Origin: Planctomycetota bacterium
Lineage (GTDB): Bacteria; Planctomycetota; UBA8742; UBA2392
DNA: 64,000 nt
Assembly: GCA_020848275.1 (NCBI GenBank)
Contig: JADLAK010000103.1
Location: 1-64,000, forward strand
Reading direction: 5' to 3'
Below, one piece after another: positions 1-9,204 of this stretch; positions within the stretch are counted from its first letter, which is position 1, and the number at the start of each line of letters is the position of its first letter. The notes under the pieces were generated by a model. It saw nothing but the letters and a program-made list of their open reading frames with translations. It did not search any database and was not told where the DNA came from. A program made the translations under genes and the position numbers.

Positions 1-8
1 GAGCGACG

Positions 9-83
9 GCGTGGCTGGAAGCCACGCTGAGCGAGCGCGACGCAGAGATGCCCACCGGAAAAGCGCCGCTGGCGCTTTTCCGG
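9..83. repeat. Two adjacent perfect hairpins at window edge
   Basis: Two perfect inverted repeats lie close together. One is at 9-27 (8-bp arms, 3-nt loop) and one at 55-83 (13-bp arms around gct). A plus-strand frame is open from the window edge to a TAA at 144-146, so this could be the tail of a CDS whose start is outside the window. The dense symmetry fits a REP-like intergenic repeat better. Nothing else recognisable lies in 84-152. Confidence 0.45.
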
Positions 84-152
84 CACGCTCCGAACGTCGC
101 CTCGCCGCAAGCAGAAACCGGCACGGTAATCTTGAAAATGCTCTAACGACTT

Positions 153-213
153 ACACGGATGGACAGGATTTACAGGATGCTGATTTATCCTGCCTATCCT
201 GTTCATCCGTGTA
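153..213. repeat. Palindromic repeat, 'cacggatg-gacaggat' family
   Basis: Imperfect inverted repeat: left arm 153-178, right arm 187-212, about 26 bp each with roughly four mismatches and an 8-nt loop. Each arm holds CAGGAT-type words ending in ACACGGATG. It sits just beyond the 3' end of the minus-strand cupin gene and could act as a weak terminator. No T-tract is obvious. Confidence 0.7.
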
Positions 214-216
214 TGT

Positions 217-546
217 TTATTTCAACATTTCGACGCCTTGCGGCAGGACGACGAGCACCACGCAGCCGGCTTTGCTGCGCGGTTTATGAGTGCTGCCCGG
301 CGGGTGGTAGATGTAACTGCCCGCGGGCCAGCTTTTGCCGAGGTCATCGAGGAAGCCCTCGAGCACGTAGTATTCCTCGCCGCCGGGGTGTTTGTGGGTG
401 TGGTAGGCAGCGCCGGGGTCGAACTTGAGCAGGATTGTAAGGCCGCCATTGTCGTGCTTGCGCAACGTGGCGTAATGTACGCCCGGCACATCGGCAAAGG
501 GCCTGAAGACACGTGTTGCGGCGAGGTTAGTGGTGGACTCAGGCAT
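217..546 (-). CDS. Small cupin-domain protein
   Basis: This 109-residue protein is a single cupin barrel. The metal-site motif is visible as HTHKHPGGEEYYVLEG (cupin motif 1) and PPGSTHKPRSKAG (motif 2), giving the usual His/Glu ligands. It resembles the ChrR C-terminal cupin/anti-sigma-type and quercetinase-like small cupins, so a metal-dependent sensor or dioxygenase role is possible. The substrate cannot be told from sequence. There is no signal peptide, so it should be cytosolic. It stands alone on the minus strand between two palindromic repeats. Confidence 0.8.
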   Translation of the reverse strand: MPESTTNLAATRVFRPFADVPGVHYATLRKHDNGGLTILLKFDPGAAYHTHKHPGGEEYYVLEGFLDDLGKSWPAGSYIYHPPGSTHKPRSKAGCVVLVVLPQGVEMLK

Positions 547-562
547 GGTCAGGGGCCAATCG

Positions 563-641
563 AAAGCTAAAAGCTAAAGGCTAAAAATTGCGGGATGGCG
601 TTCGGCCACGATTGGCACATTTTAGCTTTAGCCTTTAGCTT
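563..641. repeat. Inverted repeat of 'agctaaaggctaaa' words
   Basis: Left arm 563-586 and right arm 620-641 are inverted copies built of AGCTAAA/GGCTAAA words, separated by about 33 nt of ordinary sequence. They lie between the divergent cupin and monooxygenase genes, so this is a structured intergenic region. The A/T-rich arms stand out from the GC-rich surroundings. Confidence 0.65.
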
Positions 642-650
642 GGGGCGTGC

Positions 651-953
651 ATGTTCATCGTGATGAACTGTTTTACAGTGACGCCCGGCCGCGAGCGGGA
701 CTTCGTCGAGGCATTCAAGGGCCGGACGAAAGCGATTGACGGCGTGCCGGGTTTTCTCGGGCTGGACGTTTTAAAACCGGTGGGGGCGGGACGCTTCATC
801 AGCATGGGGCGCTGGGAATCGAAGGAAGCCTTTGAGGCCTGGACGCGCAGCGATGCCTTCAAGCAGGGCCACGCCAAGCGCCACCCGGGTTTGTTCACGG
901 GGCACCCGCAGCTTGAAGTGTACGAGGTTTTCGAGACAACGTTCAAACATTAG
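651..953 (+). CDS. Antibiotic biosynthesis monooxygenase (ABM) family protein
   Basis: This 100-residue protein has the ABM ferredoxin-like fold pattern. It opens with MFIVMNCFTVTPGRERDF, followed by FLGLDVLKP and WESKEAFEAWTRSDAF, as in heme-degrading or cofactor-free monooxygenases of the HmoA/IsdG/YgiN type. Such proteins act as small cytosolic dimers. The IsdG-type Asn/Trp/His set cannot be confirmed here, so heme as substrate is unproven. The next gene starts 9 nt downstream and is probably co-transcribed. Confidence 0.75.
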   Translation: MFIVMNCFTVTPGRERDFVEAFKGRTKAIDGVPGFLGLDVLKPVGAGRFISMGRWESKEAFEAWTRSDAFKQGHAKRHPGLFTGHPQLEVYEVFETTFKH

Positions 954-962
954 GAGCACGTT

Positions 963-1505
963 GTGGCGCAGAAAAAGAGTTCCGTTGGTTCATTCGTCTT
1001 TGGCTTGCTGATCGCGGCGTTGATCGGCGTCGGCTTGGGCCTGTTGATCGTCAACCCGGGCTACAAGGCGCCGGCGAACTTCGCGCCGCCCGAAAAGGAC
1101 AAGGGCGACGCCCCGGCGCCAAGCAGTTACGACGACAACTACGGCAAGCTCGCGACGCCCGTGGCCAGCGCGAAGGTGACGCACATCCTCGTCAAGGTCG
1201 GCGCGACATCCAAGCCCGCCGGCAAGAAACGCACCGAGGCGGAAGCCAAGAAACTCGTTGAAGACATCTGGAAGCAGTACGCCGACGCGCCTGAAAAAGA
1301 CAAAGACAAGGTCTGGAAGGATCTCCAGGTCAAGTACAACGAAGACAACGGCGACCACAACGAGTACGACGTTACACCCAACGCGCAACTGGTGCAGGGC
1401 TTCAAGGACATTGGCCTGACGACCGAAGTCAAGAAGGCCCGCATTGCGCCCTACGACAAGGTCAAGAGCCACTATGGCTTCCACCTGATCCGCCGCGAAA
1501 AGTAG
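963..1505 (+). CDS. Membrane-anchored parvulin-like (PpiC-type) protein
   Basis: The protein has 180 residues from a GTG start and one N-terminal transmembrane anchor (about residues 9-31). The C-terminal half looks like a degenerate rotamase: a KVTHILVKVG strand, a long charged helix, and the family-typical ending KSHYGFHLIRREK. PpiC/SurA-type domains isomerise prolyl bonds in exported proteins. The domain is short and lacks a convincing central QLVPEF-type motif, so activity is uncertain. An extracytoplasmic domain is inferred from the anchor. The TAG stop is the first triplet of a repeat word also found at 17941. Confidence 0.65.
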   Translation: MAQKKSSVGSFVFGLLIAALIGVGLGLLIVNPGYKAPANFAPPEKDKGDAPAPSSYDDNYGKLATPVASAKVTHILVKVGATSKPAGKKRTEAEAKKLVEDIWKQYADAPEKDKDKVWKDLQVKYNEDNGDHNEYDVTPNAQLVQGFKDIGLTTEVKKARIAPYDKVKSHYGFHLIRREK

Positions 1506-1515
1506 GGACACGCGG
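1503..1515. repeat. Half copy of the 'tagggacacgcgg' repeat
   Basis: TAGGGACACGCGG here is identical to the first 13 bases of the palindromic repeat at 17941-18005. Its first three bases are the stop codon of the parvulin-like gene. It may be a residual half repeat or chance similarity. Confidence 0.4.
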
Positions 1516-1516
1516 A

Positions 1517-2275
1517 ATGACGCGATTCAAAGACAAAATCATCCTCATCAGCGGCGGCGCCACGGGCATTGGCCTTGGCGTCGCGCAGCGTTTTGTCGAG
1601 GAAGGCGCCAAGGTCGTGCTCATGGCGCGGCGCACTGACAAGCTCAAGGACGCGGTCAAGGCGCTTGGCAAAAACGCGGCTCACGTGGTGGGGGACGTCT
1701 GCAAACCGGCCGATTGCGCGCGCACCGTGGCTGAAACCGTCAGGCTCCATGGCCGCATCGATGTGCTCGTGAACGCCGCAGGCGTGATTGGCAGCGGCGG
1801 TGTGCAGAACGTGACCGCGGCCGAATTCGACCGCGTGATGCAGCCCAATGTCTATGGCCTGCTGTATCTCTCGCAGGCGACCACGCCCGAACTCGTGAAA
1901 ACCAGCGGCAACATCGTCAACCTGTCCTCGGTCACGGGCACGCGGCCGTACGCAAACCTGATTGCGTATTGCGCAAGCAAAGCCGCCGTGACCATGATGA
2001 CGCAGTGCATGGCGCTTGATCTCGCGCCGCAGGGTGTGCGCGTCAACGCCGTCGAGCCCGGCGTGGTGCGTTCCGAACTTCACCGCGTCACAAACGCCGT
2101 ACCCGATTACGCGGCGTTTCTTGAACGCAGCAAGACCACGCACCCCCTGGGCCGCCACGGCGAGCCCGCCGATGTCGCCGGGGCGATTGCGTTTTTGGCC
2201 TCCAGTGACGCAAGTTGGATCACCGGCGAGTGCATGAAGGTCGACGGTGGCAGATTTATGACAAGCCTGCGATAG
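1517..2275 (+). CDS. Short-chain dehydrogenase/reductase (classical SDR)
   Basis: This 252-residue classical SDR is of normal length. It shows the Rossmann glycine motif GGATGIGLG near residue 13, the NAAG motif (VNAAGVIG), a catalytic Ser in NLSSVTGT and the active-site YCASK (Tyr/Lys). The C-terminal AFLASSDASWITGECMKVDGG is the usual substrate-loop and end signature of the FabG-like group. It should reduce a carbonyl or oxidise an alcohol with NAD(P)(H). The arginine-rich stretch after the second strand (MARRTDKLK) hints at NADPH. The substrate is unknown. It starts 11 nt after the preceding gene. Confidence 0.9.
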   Translation: MTRFKDKIILISGGATGIGLGVAQRFVEEGAKVVLMARRTDKLKDAVKALGKNAAHVVGDVCKPADCARTVAETVRLHGRIDVLVNAAGVIGSGGVQNVTAAEFDRVMQPNVYGLLYLSQATTPELVKTSGNIVNLSSVTGTRPYANLIAYCASKAAVTMMTQCMALDLAPQGVRVNAVEPGVVRSELHRVTNAVPDYAAFLERSKTTHPLGRHGEPADVAGAIAFLASSDASWITGECMKVDGGRFMTSLR

Positions 2276-2448
2276 CCCCTAAATTCTGCGTAACATCCCC
2301 AAGTGGTGGGCGTTCTAACGCTGGAACCGGCTCTCCCAAGCGGTCCCGGGCGCTTAATTCTTATACATTTTATAGGTTCGAACCTTTTTTGACGGAAATT
2401 GGTCAGTTCTTGGCGTAATCTGGTACGACGCCTTAACTCGAGGAAGCC

Positions 2449-3888
2449 ATGCACAAGCTCAAAGTCCTTTGCGGCGCGCTTGCCGTGTTACTTTTGCTGA
2501 CCAACGCCGCGATAGTCGCCGAAGACAAGCCTGCCGACCCGCCCAAGAAAAAGCCGCTGATCACGCTTGGCGACAAGGTCGAGGACTCTGTCGACAAGGG
2601 CTGCGAGTGGCTCAAGAAGCAGCAGAACCCGGACGGCATCTGGGGCAAGCTTCCGCCCAATCCGCCGCTGTATTCGGCGGGCACGCCGCACAAGTATGAA
2701 ATTGGCCGCACAGCTTTCCCGATCTGGGCGCTGTGCAAGTCGGGCGTGTTCCATGACGACCCGGCGATTACCCGCGGCATGAACTGGCTGCGCAAGAACT
2801 ACGACAAGTACTGCAACGACAACAACGCGGTGGTTTACGAAAACGCGTGTGTCGTCAACGCCATTGAAGCCTTTTACATCAGCAAGTGGGAAGGGGAGCA
2901 GCGCAAGCTGAACTACGAAAAAGCCAAGGCCAAGGGGATATTGCGCTGGGGCACGGAAGAGGCCGGCGCCAAGAAGGCTAAGGAAAAGAAGGTCGTCAAA
3001 CAGCTCAACGTCAGCACAGAAGACATGAACATCGCCAAGAAGGCGGTGGGTGAACTTAACGAACATTATCGCAAGGCTTATGGCTTCGGCGGCTGGCGCT
3101 ATCGCAAAGACTCAACCGACCCCGGCCCGACCATCGACATTTCCGCTACGCAGTACGCAATGCTGGGCTATCACTCGGCCACGCGCCTGGGTATCAGCTA
3201 CGACCGCAACATCCTGTTTGACGCCCTCGGATACTTCCTGGACGAGCAGGACAAGACCGGCCCGAAGATGGACCGCGTTGTGAATCCCGACGGCGGCAAG
3301 CCTGAAGAGAAAAAGGAAGAGCCCAAGAAGGACGACGAAAAGTCTACCGCCTCGCGCAAGTACAACCCCCGCGCCGAGGACCAGGCCCGCGGCTGGGGAT
3401 ACGGGCGCCGCACGCCGCACGACCCCAACGACGCCATCACCTACGGCAGCATGACCTGCGCAGGCATTTGCGCGCTGATTATCATCCGCGACGAACTCGA
3501 GGACGACCCGAAGTACAAGGCCAAGTACGACGCCAAGGCCAAGCAGGTTGAGCAGGCGATCTACGACGGCCTTGCATGGCTGGTGACGAACTGGTCGGTC
3601 TCCACCAACCCGCCGCGCCAGCTTTATCGCCTGTACTACTATCTTTATTCGCTCGAGCGCGTCGGCATGCTCGGCGCCGTGGATTTCATCGGCGGCCACG
3701 ACTGGTACTTCGACGGCGCGGTGGTGATGCTTGACGCGCAGAAGCCGGACAAAAACGGCGCGTTCTGGGACACCAACACCGAGGTCGACCCCAGCGACAT
3801 CTACGACACCTGCTACGCCCTGTTGTTCCTCAAGCGCGCCACGGACACCATTGACCGGCCCAAACCCGTCATCACCGGCCGCGACTAG
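2449..3888 (+). CDS. Secreted prenyltransferase/squalene-cyclase-fold protein
   Basis: This 479-residue exported protein has an N-terminal signal peptide (about residues 1-25, hydrophobic core AVLLLLTNAA). The mature part shows repeated alpha/alpha-toroid units of the squalene-hopene cyclase and prenyltransferase superfamily: CEWLKKQQNPDGIWG, AYGFGGWRYRKD and ITYGSMTCAGICALII. The DxDD catalytic motif of true class II cyclases is not evident. A soluble exported protein using the fold as a scaffold is therefore more likely than a terpene cyclase. A Lys/Glu-rich insert lies near residues 285-305. A second, distinct member is encoded at 12209. A strong terminator follows. Confidence 0.75.
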   Translation: MHKLKVLCGALAVLLLLTNAAIVAEDKPADPPKKKPLITLGDKVEDSVDKGCEWLKKQQNPDGIWGKLPPNPPLYSAGTPHKYEIGRTAFPIWALCKSGVFHDDPAITRGMNWLRKNYDKYCNDNNAVVYENACVVNAIEAFYISKWEGEQRKLNYEKAKAKGILRWGTEEAGAKKAKEKKVVKQLNVSTEDMNIAKKAVGELNEHYRKAYGFGGWRYRKDSTDPGPTIDISATQYAMLGYHSATRLGISYDRNILFDALGYFLDEQDKTGPKMDRVVNPDGGKPEEKKEEPKKDDEKSTASRKYNPRAEDQARGWGYGRRTPHDPNDAITYGSMTCAGICALIIIRDELEDDPKYKAKYDAKAKQVEQAIYDGLAWLVTNWSVSTNPPRQLYRLYYYLYSLERVGMLGAVDFIGGHDWYFDGAVVMLDAQKPDKNGAFWDTNTEVDPSDIYDTCYALLFLKRATDTIDRPKPVITGRD

Positions 3889-3903
3889 AGCTGCAAAACG
3901 AAC

Positions 3904-3939
3904 AACCGGAGCCCGCGAGGGCTCCGGTTGTTGTTTTGT
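3904..3939. terminator. Bidirectional intrinsic terminator
   Basis: An 11-bp perfect stem (AACCGGAGCCC) with loop GCGA is followed by a T-rich tract on the plus strand and preceded by A/C-rich sequence. It lies between the convergent cyclase-fold and DUF444 genes and can serve both. Confidence 0.85.
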
Positions 3940-3943
3940 CTTA

Positions 3944-5053
3944 CTACTTGCCCTTGCCTAGGAAGTCGCGAATCGAGCTCAATATCCCGTCGACGCTGGA
4001 GATGTCGCTGGTGATCACGCGGTCGTCGCTCGCGTAGTGGTTGTCGAGGTCGTCCTTGAACTTGCCGCTGCCGTAGGCGCTGCGCACCTGGCCGTAGCAA
4101 AACACGTTGCTGGCCGGCAACAGTTCGGTATCGAGAATTTTGAAACAGCTTTCCGTGTCGTCGGCGCCCCAGTTGTCGCCGTCGCTGAAGTGGAAGGGGT
4201 ATATGTTCCACTCAAGCGGGTTGAAGCGGTCCTTGATGATCTTGGCGCACAGGTTGTAGGCGCTGGAGATTTTCGTGCCGCCGCTTTCACGAAGGTGAAA
4301 GAAGGTGTGTTCGTCGACTTCCTTGGCCTCGGCGTCGTGGACGACATAGACGCTCTGGATGTTTTTGTATTGGCTGCGCAGCCAGGTATCGAGCCAGAAC
4401 GCCTCGATCCGCACGATTTCCTTCTGCTCTTCGCCCATGCTGCCCGATACGTCCATCATGTAGATGAGCACGGCGCTGTTTTCCGGGATCGGCCGTGTCT
4501 CCCAACTGCGGTAGCGGCGGTCCTCGCGCTCGGGAATGATGATCGGGTTGAGCGGGTCGTAGGTGCCGCTGGCGATCTGGCGCAACAGCGCGTGCTTGAA
4601 GGTGCGCTTGAAGTGGCGCAGCGATTCCGGGCCGATGGTGCGGATGCCGACGTAGCGCGAGCGTTCCGTCAGCACCGTGTGTTTACCCTTGGGCTCAATG
4701 CGCGGCAGCTCGAGTTCTTCGCCGAGAATTTCCGCGAGTTCCTTGAGTGAGACCTCGGCCTCCAGCACGTGGTCGCCGGGCTTGTCGCCGGCTTCGCCGG
4801 TGCCCGGGTCTCCGTCTTTGCCCAGCGACTGGCCGACTTCGCCTTCTCCCTGGCCGACGCCGCCGGTTTCCTTCTGGCCGAAGCGAAAGCGCGGAATGTC
4901 GATCTGCGGCAGCGGGATGCTGACGGTGCCTTTGCCCTTGCGGGCGACGAGTTCGCTCTTGGTTATGAACTTGCGCAGCTCCTTGCGGATCTTGCCGCGC
5001 ACAATCTGGCGGAAGCGCGCATGATCGCCCTCGATTTTGTGCTGCGTGTTCAT
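3944..5053 (-). CDS. yeaH: DUF444 (YeaH/YhbH) family protein
   Basis: This 369-residue protein matches the YeaH/YhbH family. It has a basic N-terminus with an [18 protein letters not shown]-type segment, a Gly/Asp-rich low-complexity linker (about 62-95), then a von Willebrand A-like half with the MIDAS motif DVSGS at 201-205. In Escherichia coli the yeaG (PrkA kinase)-yeaH pair is linked to stress and nitrogen-starvation responses. B. subtilis YhbH is a related sporulation-associated protein. Here it is the last gene of a minus-strand cluster that begins with prkA. It starts 5 nt after the GT9 stop. The molecular role is unknown. Confidence 0.9.
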   Translation of the reverse strand: MNTQHKIEGDHARFRQIVRGKIRKELRKFITKSELVARKGKGTVSIPLPQIDIPRFRFGQKETGGVGQGEGEVGQSLGKDGDPGTGEAGDKPGDHVLEAEVSLKELAEILGEELELPRIEPKGKHTVLTERSRYVGIRTIGPESLRHFKRTFKHALLRQIASGTYDPLNPIIIPEREDRRYRSWETRPIPENSAVLIYMMDVSGSMGEEQKEIVRIEAFWLDTWLRSQYKNIQSVYVVHDAEAKEVDEHTFFHLRESGGTKISSAYNLCAKIIKDRFNPLEWNIYPFHFSDGDNWGADDTESCFKILDTELLPASNVFCYGQVRSAYGSGKFKDDLDNHYASDDRVITSDISSVDGILSSIRDFLGKGK

Positions 5054-5058
5054 GGGCT

Positions 5059-6177
5059 CTATTGTAGCGCGCCTTGCACCCGTTCAAAGGCTTTCAGCAC
5101 GCTCTCAACGGTAATGGCGCGCATGAGCGCACCGTCGTCCTTGCGGCGGTCGATGACACCTGCACTAGCCGCGGGGCTTTGCACGACCACGGCGTTTTCC
5201 TGCCTGGGGTAAGGGCCCGTCCACTTCGGGTCGTCCGGACCAAACAGCGCCACCGTCGGCACATCCAGCGCCAGGCCCGCGTGCATCAGGCCGGTGTCGG
5301 CGCTGACGTGCGCGCGGCAGGCCTTTAGCAGCGCCGCGCTGGCCATGAAGTGCAGCGACCCGGCGGCGCTTGCCGCGCGGCTGGAACTGGGCAACGTCGC
5401 CAGTACCGCCGCAGCCGCGGCTTTTTCATTGGGGCCGCCGACCATGATTGTGGCGAGCCCGCGTTCGTGCAGGCGCTGGGCCAGCGCGCGCCAGTTGTCC
5501 AGCGGCCAGCGTTTGCTGTTGACCGAGCCGCCAAGGTTGAGCGCAACCGCCGCACGTTCACGCAGGTTATGCCTGGCCAGCAGGTCGTGCGCGGCGCGCT
5601 GGTCGGCAGGCTGGGGGAAAATTTCGGTGTGCCAGTGCTCGCCGCGCGCGCCGATGGCGCGTGTGAGCGCCAGGCGAGCGTCCATGGTGTGCGCGCCGCC
5701 GGCGCGGTCGGCAGGCGACAACTTGACGGCGTACAGCCCGCTGAAGGTGTGGCTGGCGTAGCCCACCAGCGCGGGGATGCCGGCCTTGGCCACCATCGGC
5801 ACGACGTCAGGATCGTTGGCGTGCTGGATGATCGCGACGTCAAAGCGGCCCGCGCGCAAGGCCTTGAGCGTGGCGCCGACGCTCTTGAACTTGCCTTGGT
5901 AGGTGACGATGCCGTTGAGCCGCGGATTGTGGCGCATGATTTCTTCACGACGCCGGTCGACGAAAACCTCGAGGTGCGCGTAGGGGAAAGATTCACGCAG
6001 GTCGGCAACGGGTCCAGTGCAGAAGATCGTGTCGCCGATGCCCGTGGTGTTGACCACAAGGATGCGCGCGCGGGTGCCCGTGTTGAGCGGCTCGAGGCCC
6101 GGCGGGGGATGTTTGCGCGCAAAGCCGCGCGCCCACATTAACGCAAGTTTTGTGGCAAGCCCCGGCTTCCTGGCCAT
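5059..6177 (-). CDS. Glycosyltransferase family 9 (heptosyltransferase-like)
   Basis: This 372-residue GT-B enzyme has the GT9 hallmarks: N-terminal [18 protein letters not shown], central [18 protein letters not shown], and the C-terminal nucleotide-sugar signature [18 protein letters not shown] followed by [17 protein letters not shown]9 enzymes add heptose or similar sugars from ADP/UDP donors during LPS-core or cell-surface glycan synthesis at the cytoplasmic face of the inner membrane, which fits a diderm cell. It sits between the zinc-ribbon gene (18-nt gap) and the DUF444 gene (5-nt gap), so it is probably co-transcribed with kinase-system genes. Confidence 0.88.
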   Translation of the reverse strand: MARKPGLATKLALMWARGFARKHPPPGLEPLNTGTRARILVVNTTGIGDTIFCTGPVADLRESFPYAHLEVFVDRRREEIMRHNPRLNGIVTYQGKFKSVGATLKALRAGRFDVAIIQHANDPDVVPMVAKAGIPALVGYASHTFSGLYAVKLSPADRAGGAHTMDARLALTRAIGARGEHWHTEIFPQPADQRAAHDLLARHNLRERAAVALNLGGSVNSKRWPLDNWRALAQRLHERGLATIMVGGPNEKAAAAAVLATLPSSSRAASAAGSLHFMASAALLKACRAHVSADTGLMHAGLALDVPTVALFGPDDPKWTGPYPRQENAVVVQSPAASAGVIDRRKDDGALMRAITVESVLKAFERVQGALQ

Positions 6178-6195
6178 CTTTGCCCTGTCGACAAA

Positions 6196-6861
6196 TTACA
6201 TGAAACTGTTTTTGCACTTGCTGCAGAAAGGTGCGGCGTAGCGCATGTAGTTGCCGCAGCGCGGGCAACGTTTGCTGTTGCGGTTGAAGGCGTTTTGCAC
6301 GTTGGCCAGCAGCGCGTGGCCGCGGAAACGCTGGCCGGCCTTCTGCAACATGCTGGCGGCCTTGTTGTAGTCTTCCTGGATCTGGAACAGGTCGATCTTG
6401 TCAACCACGGCCTCGATGTCGCTGGGGTCAAGCCGCAGCATCTGGTCGAGGCACTTGTGCGCCAGCGGATAATTGCGGTCGGATTTTGCGATCACGTGCA
6501 GCGCGCGCAGCAGCAGACGGTTGTTGGGGCGCTTGGCCTGTGCCTGCTCGACGATCTTGCGGCCCTGGGCGCGCAGCGCGTCCTCAAGCAACGGGCCGGC
6601 GCTCGCCCACACCGTCATGCCAAGGCCGTAAACCACCGCGCCCGGTTCGTCCTCGTAGGCTGCATTGATGAAAGTCTCGGCGAATTGCGACTGGCCGTCC
6701 ACGATCTCGCGCATGGCCTGTTCGACCTTGATCTTGGCCATCTCAAGGTTTTCTTTGGGGGGCACGTCGTCGCTGTGCTCAAGCGACATGACGTAACGCC
6801 TGCCCAGGCGGGCAAAATATTCGAGAAACCTGACGTCAAATGCCTCGGCGGCTTCGAACAT
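6196..6861 (-). CDS. Helical-repeat protein with C-terminal zinc ribbon
   Basis: This 221-residue protein is not assigned to a known family. Most of it is helical with TPR-like repeats: NNRLLLRALHVIAKSDRNYP, LAHKCLDQMLRLDPSDIEAV and EDYNKAASMLQKAGQRF. The last 25 residues form a zinc ribbon with two CxxC knuckles (CPRCG ... CSKC). It has no signal peptide or membrane span. It lies between prkA (106-nt gap) and the GT9 gene, so it may be an adaptor of the PrkA/DUF444 system. That role is inferred from context only. Confidence 0.65.
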   Translation of the reverse strand: MFEAAEAFDVRFLEYFARLGRRYVMSLEHSDDVPPKENLEMAKIKVEQAMREIVDGQSQFAETFINAAYEDEPGAVVYGLGMTVWASAGPLLEDALRAQGRKIVEQAQAKRPNNRLLLRALHVIAKSDRNYPLAHKCLDQMLRLDPSDIEAVVDKIDLFQIQEDYNKAASMLQKAGQRFRGHALLANVQNAFNRNSKRCPRCGNYMRYAAPFCSKCKNSFM

Positions 6862-6967
6862 GCGTGCGTGTCTGTGGTGCGCCCTCGCCCGGCGCGAATG
6901 GCCAGAGTTGTCGTTTCTGGCCTCCTAAAAGTCAACCCCGCATATGTTTAGCTCCCTGGCAGCGAGC

Positions 6968-9034
6968 CTACTCCTTGGCATCTCCGCGGGCAAAGATGCT
7001 GGCCACGAAATTCAGCAGGTCGTTGGCGCTGGTGTCGTTGTAGCCGTACTTCTGGATCAGGCGCTGCTTGACCACGTCGATCTTGGCCTGCGTTTCCTTG
7101 TCCACGACATTGCTGACCAGGCTCGTGAGTTTAATGCTGTCCTTTTGATCCTCGAAAAGCTTCAGCTCAAGAGCGCGGTGCAGGCGTTCGTTGGTTTTGT
7201 AGTCGAACGTCCGACCTTCCAGCGCCAAAGCGCCGATGTAGTTCATGATCTCGCGCCGGAAATCGTCTTTACGCGACTCGCTGATGTCGATCTTTTCCTC
7301 GATGCCGCGCATCATGCGCTCATCGGGTTCTTCGAGTTCGCCGGTGTATTTGTTGCGCACGCGCTCGCGCTGGGTAAACGCCTTCACGTGATCGATGTAG
7401 TTGCTGCACAGGCGTGCAATGGCGTCTTCGTCGGCCGAGATCGCACGCTGCACTTCGTTCTTGGCGATTTCCTCGTACTCCTGGCGCACCACGCCCAGCA
7501 GCTCGCGGTAATACTTGCGGGTGTCCTCGCTGTTGATCAGCGAGTGATGCGAAAGCCCCGATTCCAGTTCATTGAGCACCATGAACGGGTTGACGGTGTC
7601 CGTGGTGGTGTGGTTCACGATCGCGTTGGAAATCTTGTCCTGGATGTAACGCGGGCTGATGCCTTCCATGCCTTCGTGGTGGGCCTCGGCGCGCATCTCG
7701 CGGATGTTGTCCTCGGTCATACCCGGCACGGACTTGCCGTTATACAGCTTCAACTTCTGCAGCAGGCTGATGCCGCCGCGCTTGGGCTCCTCGAGGCGCG
7801 TCAGCACAGCCCACATCGCCGCAATTTCGACAGTGTGCGGCGCGATGTGCTTGTTCACGCGCTCAGGTGTGAAATCCTTGCGGTAGATGCGGATTTCGTG
7901 GTCGAGCGTTGTGTTGTAGGGCACGTCGATCTTGACCGTGCGGTCGCGGAAAGCCTCCATGAGTTCGTTGCTCTGGAGCTTGCGGTATTCCGGCGCATTG
8001 GTGTGGCCGATGATGACTTCGTCGATGTCTGTCTGCGGGAACTTCTTCGGTTTAATCGAGTGTTCCTGAGAAGCGCCCAGCAGGTCGTACAGAAACGCGA
8101 CATCGAGTTTCAACACTTCGACAAATTCGACGATGCCGCGGTTGGCGACGCAGAACTCGCCGTCGAAGTTGAAGGCGCGCGGGTCGGAATCAACGCCGTA
8201 GAATGCGATCTTGCGGTAGTTGACGTCGCCGGTGAGTTCCGTGGCGTCCTGGTTCTTTTCGTCCTTGGGCTGGAAAGTGCCGATGCCGACGCGGTCTTTT
8301 TCGCTGATCAGCAGGCGTTTGACGACGATGTGCTTGTCGATCACCGCGCGCCAGTCGCCGTTGTACTGCGCGATCAGCTCGCGCATGAGTTTGCGCGACA
8401 GCGGGTCGAGATCGCCCTCGATATTGAGCTTGTAGGGCAGCTTGTTGAGCGCGTTGAGTTGCGCAAGCAGCTTCTTGCGCGGCTCGGCGGGAATGAGCTT
8501 GAGCGGCTCTTCGTTCATCGGGCTCCAGATGATTTCCTGGCCCGTGACTTCGTCCTTCACCTTCCAGCCAAACGTGAAAAGGCGGCCTTCCTTGCTGCGC
8601 GAATATTGCTCAAGCCCGCGTTTGAGCAGGCGCGCAATCGTGCTCTTGGACGAACCAACGGGGCCGTGCAGGAGAAGAACGCGCTTCTCCGTGCCGAAAC
8701 CATACGCCGCGCTCTTAAAATGCGCGACGAGCTGCATCAGCGGCTTCTCGATGCCATAGATGGCGTCCTGGCCGTTGCTGAAGGGATCGCCGAAGAAATT
8801 GTATTTAATCAGGCGTTGTTTCTGGTAGTCATACTCCTGCATGCCGTGCGACAGGATCATGTCGTACACGCGCTGGTGCGCATGGCGCACCACCGCGGGA
8901 TCCTCCATCGCCAGTTGCAGGTATTCCTTGAACGTTCCCTGCCATTGCAGGTCGCGAAAGCCCTGGACATCGGGGCTGTCGTAAATGGCTTGCAGAATCT
9001 GGTCGGGATCCAGGTTGGGTTTCTTTGCTGCCAT
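6968..9034 (-). CDS. prkA: PrkA-family serine protein kinase / AAA ATPase
   Basis: This protein of about 688 residues matches PrkA (E. coli YeaG). An N-terminal AAA-type domain carries the P-loop GPVGSSKST (about residue 124 of this start), and the C-terminal part has the PrkA kinase-like region. PrkA proteins are reported as Ser/Thr kinases, and more recently as AAA/Lon-like ATPases, acting in stress and stationary phase together with YeaH (DUF444) and SpoVR/YcgB. The start at 9034 is preferred because AAAGG lies just upstream. A start at 9055 adds seven residues without a visible ribosome site. It is the first gene of the cluster running down to the DUF444 gene. The 149 bp upstream separates it from a divergent operon. 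Confidence 0.93.
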   Translation of the reverse strand: MAAKKPNLDPDQILQAIYDSPDVQGFRDLQWQGTFKEYLQLAMEDPAVVRHAHQRVYDMILSHGMQEYDYQKQRLIKYNFFGDPFSNGQDAIYGIEKPLMQLVAHFKSAAYGFGTEKRVLLLHGPVGSSKSTIARLLKRGLEQYSRSKEGRLFTFGWKVKDEVTGQEIIWSPMNEEPLKLIPAEPRKKLLAQLNALNKLPYKLNIEGDLDPLSRKLMRELIAQYNGDWRAVIDKHIVVKRLLISEKDRVGIGTFQPKDEKNQDATELTGDVNYRKIAFYGVDSDPRAFNFDGEFCVANRGIVEFVEVLKLDVAFLYDLLGASQEHSIKPKKFPQTDIDEVIIGHTNAPEYRKLQSNELMEAFRDRTVKIDVPYNTTLDHEIRIYRKDFTPERVNKHIAPHTVEIAAMWAVLTRLEEPKRGGISLLQKLKLYNGKSVPGMTEDNIREMRAEAHHEGMEGISPRYIQDKISNAIVNHTTTDTVNPFMVLNELESGLSHHSLINSEDTRKYYRELLGVVRQEYEEIAKNEVQRAISADEDAIARLCSNYIDHVKAFTQRERVRNKYTGELEEPDERMMRGIEEKIDISESRKDDFRREIMNYIGALALEGRTFDYKTNERLHRALELKLFEDQKDSIKLTSLVSNVVDKETQAKIDVVKQRLIQKYGYNDTSANDLLNFVASIFARGDAKE

Positions 9035-9204
9035 GTTGGGCCTTTCGCGTGCCATCGCATCAGTTTAGCAATAAACGCCGCCGCTCGTCATCAACTACGC
9101 GTCAACGGCCCGCCTGAAAGTCTCATCGCAAATTGGCCAAAAGCGATGTTGCAACATAAGTATCACGTCCTAAAAAGGCAGCCTCATTTCGCGGCGAGGC
9201 TCCT

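Noticed and set aside
3-146. Open frame at the left edge as the 3' end of a CDS
   Set aside because: The segment consists largely of two perfect hairpins and no recognisable protein end, so it is listed as repeat sequence.
2376-2396. GGTTCGAACC word resembling a tRNA T-arm
   Set aside because: No acceptor, D-arm or anticodon stem can be built around it; the flanks are T-rich and it lies in a 173-bp gap with no other tRNA feature.
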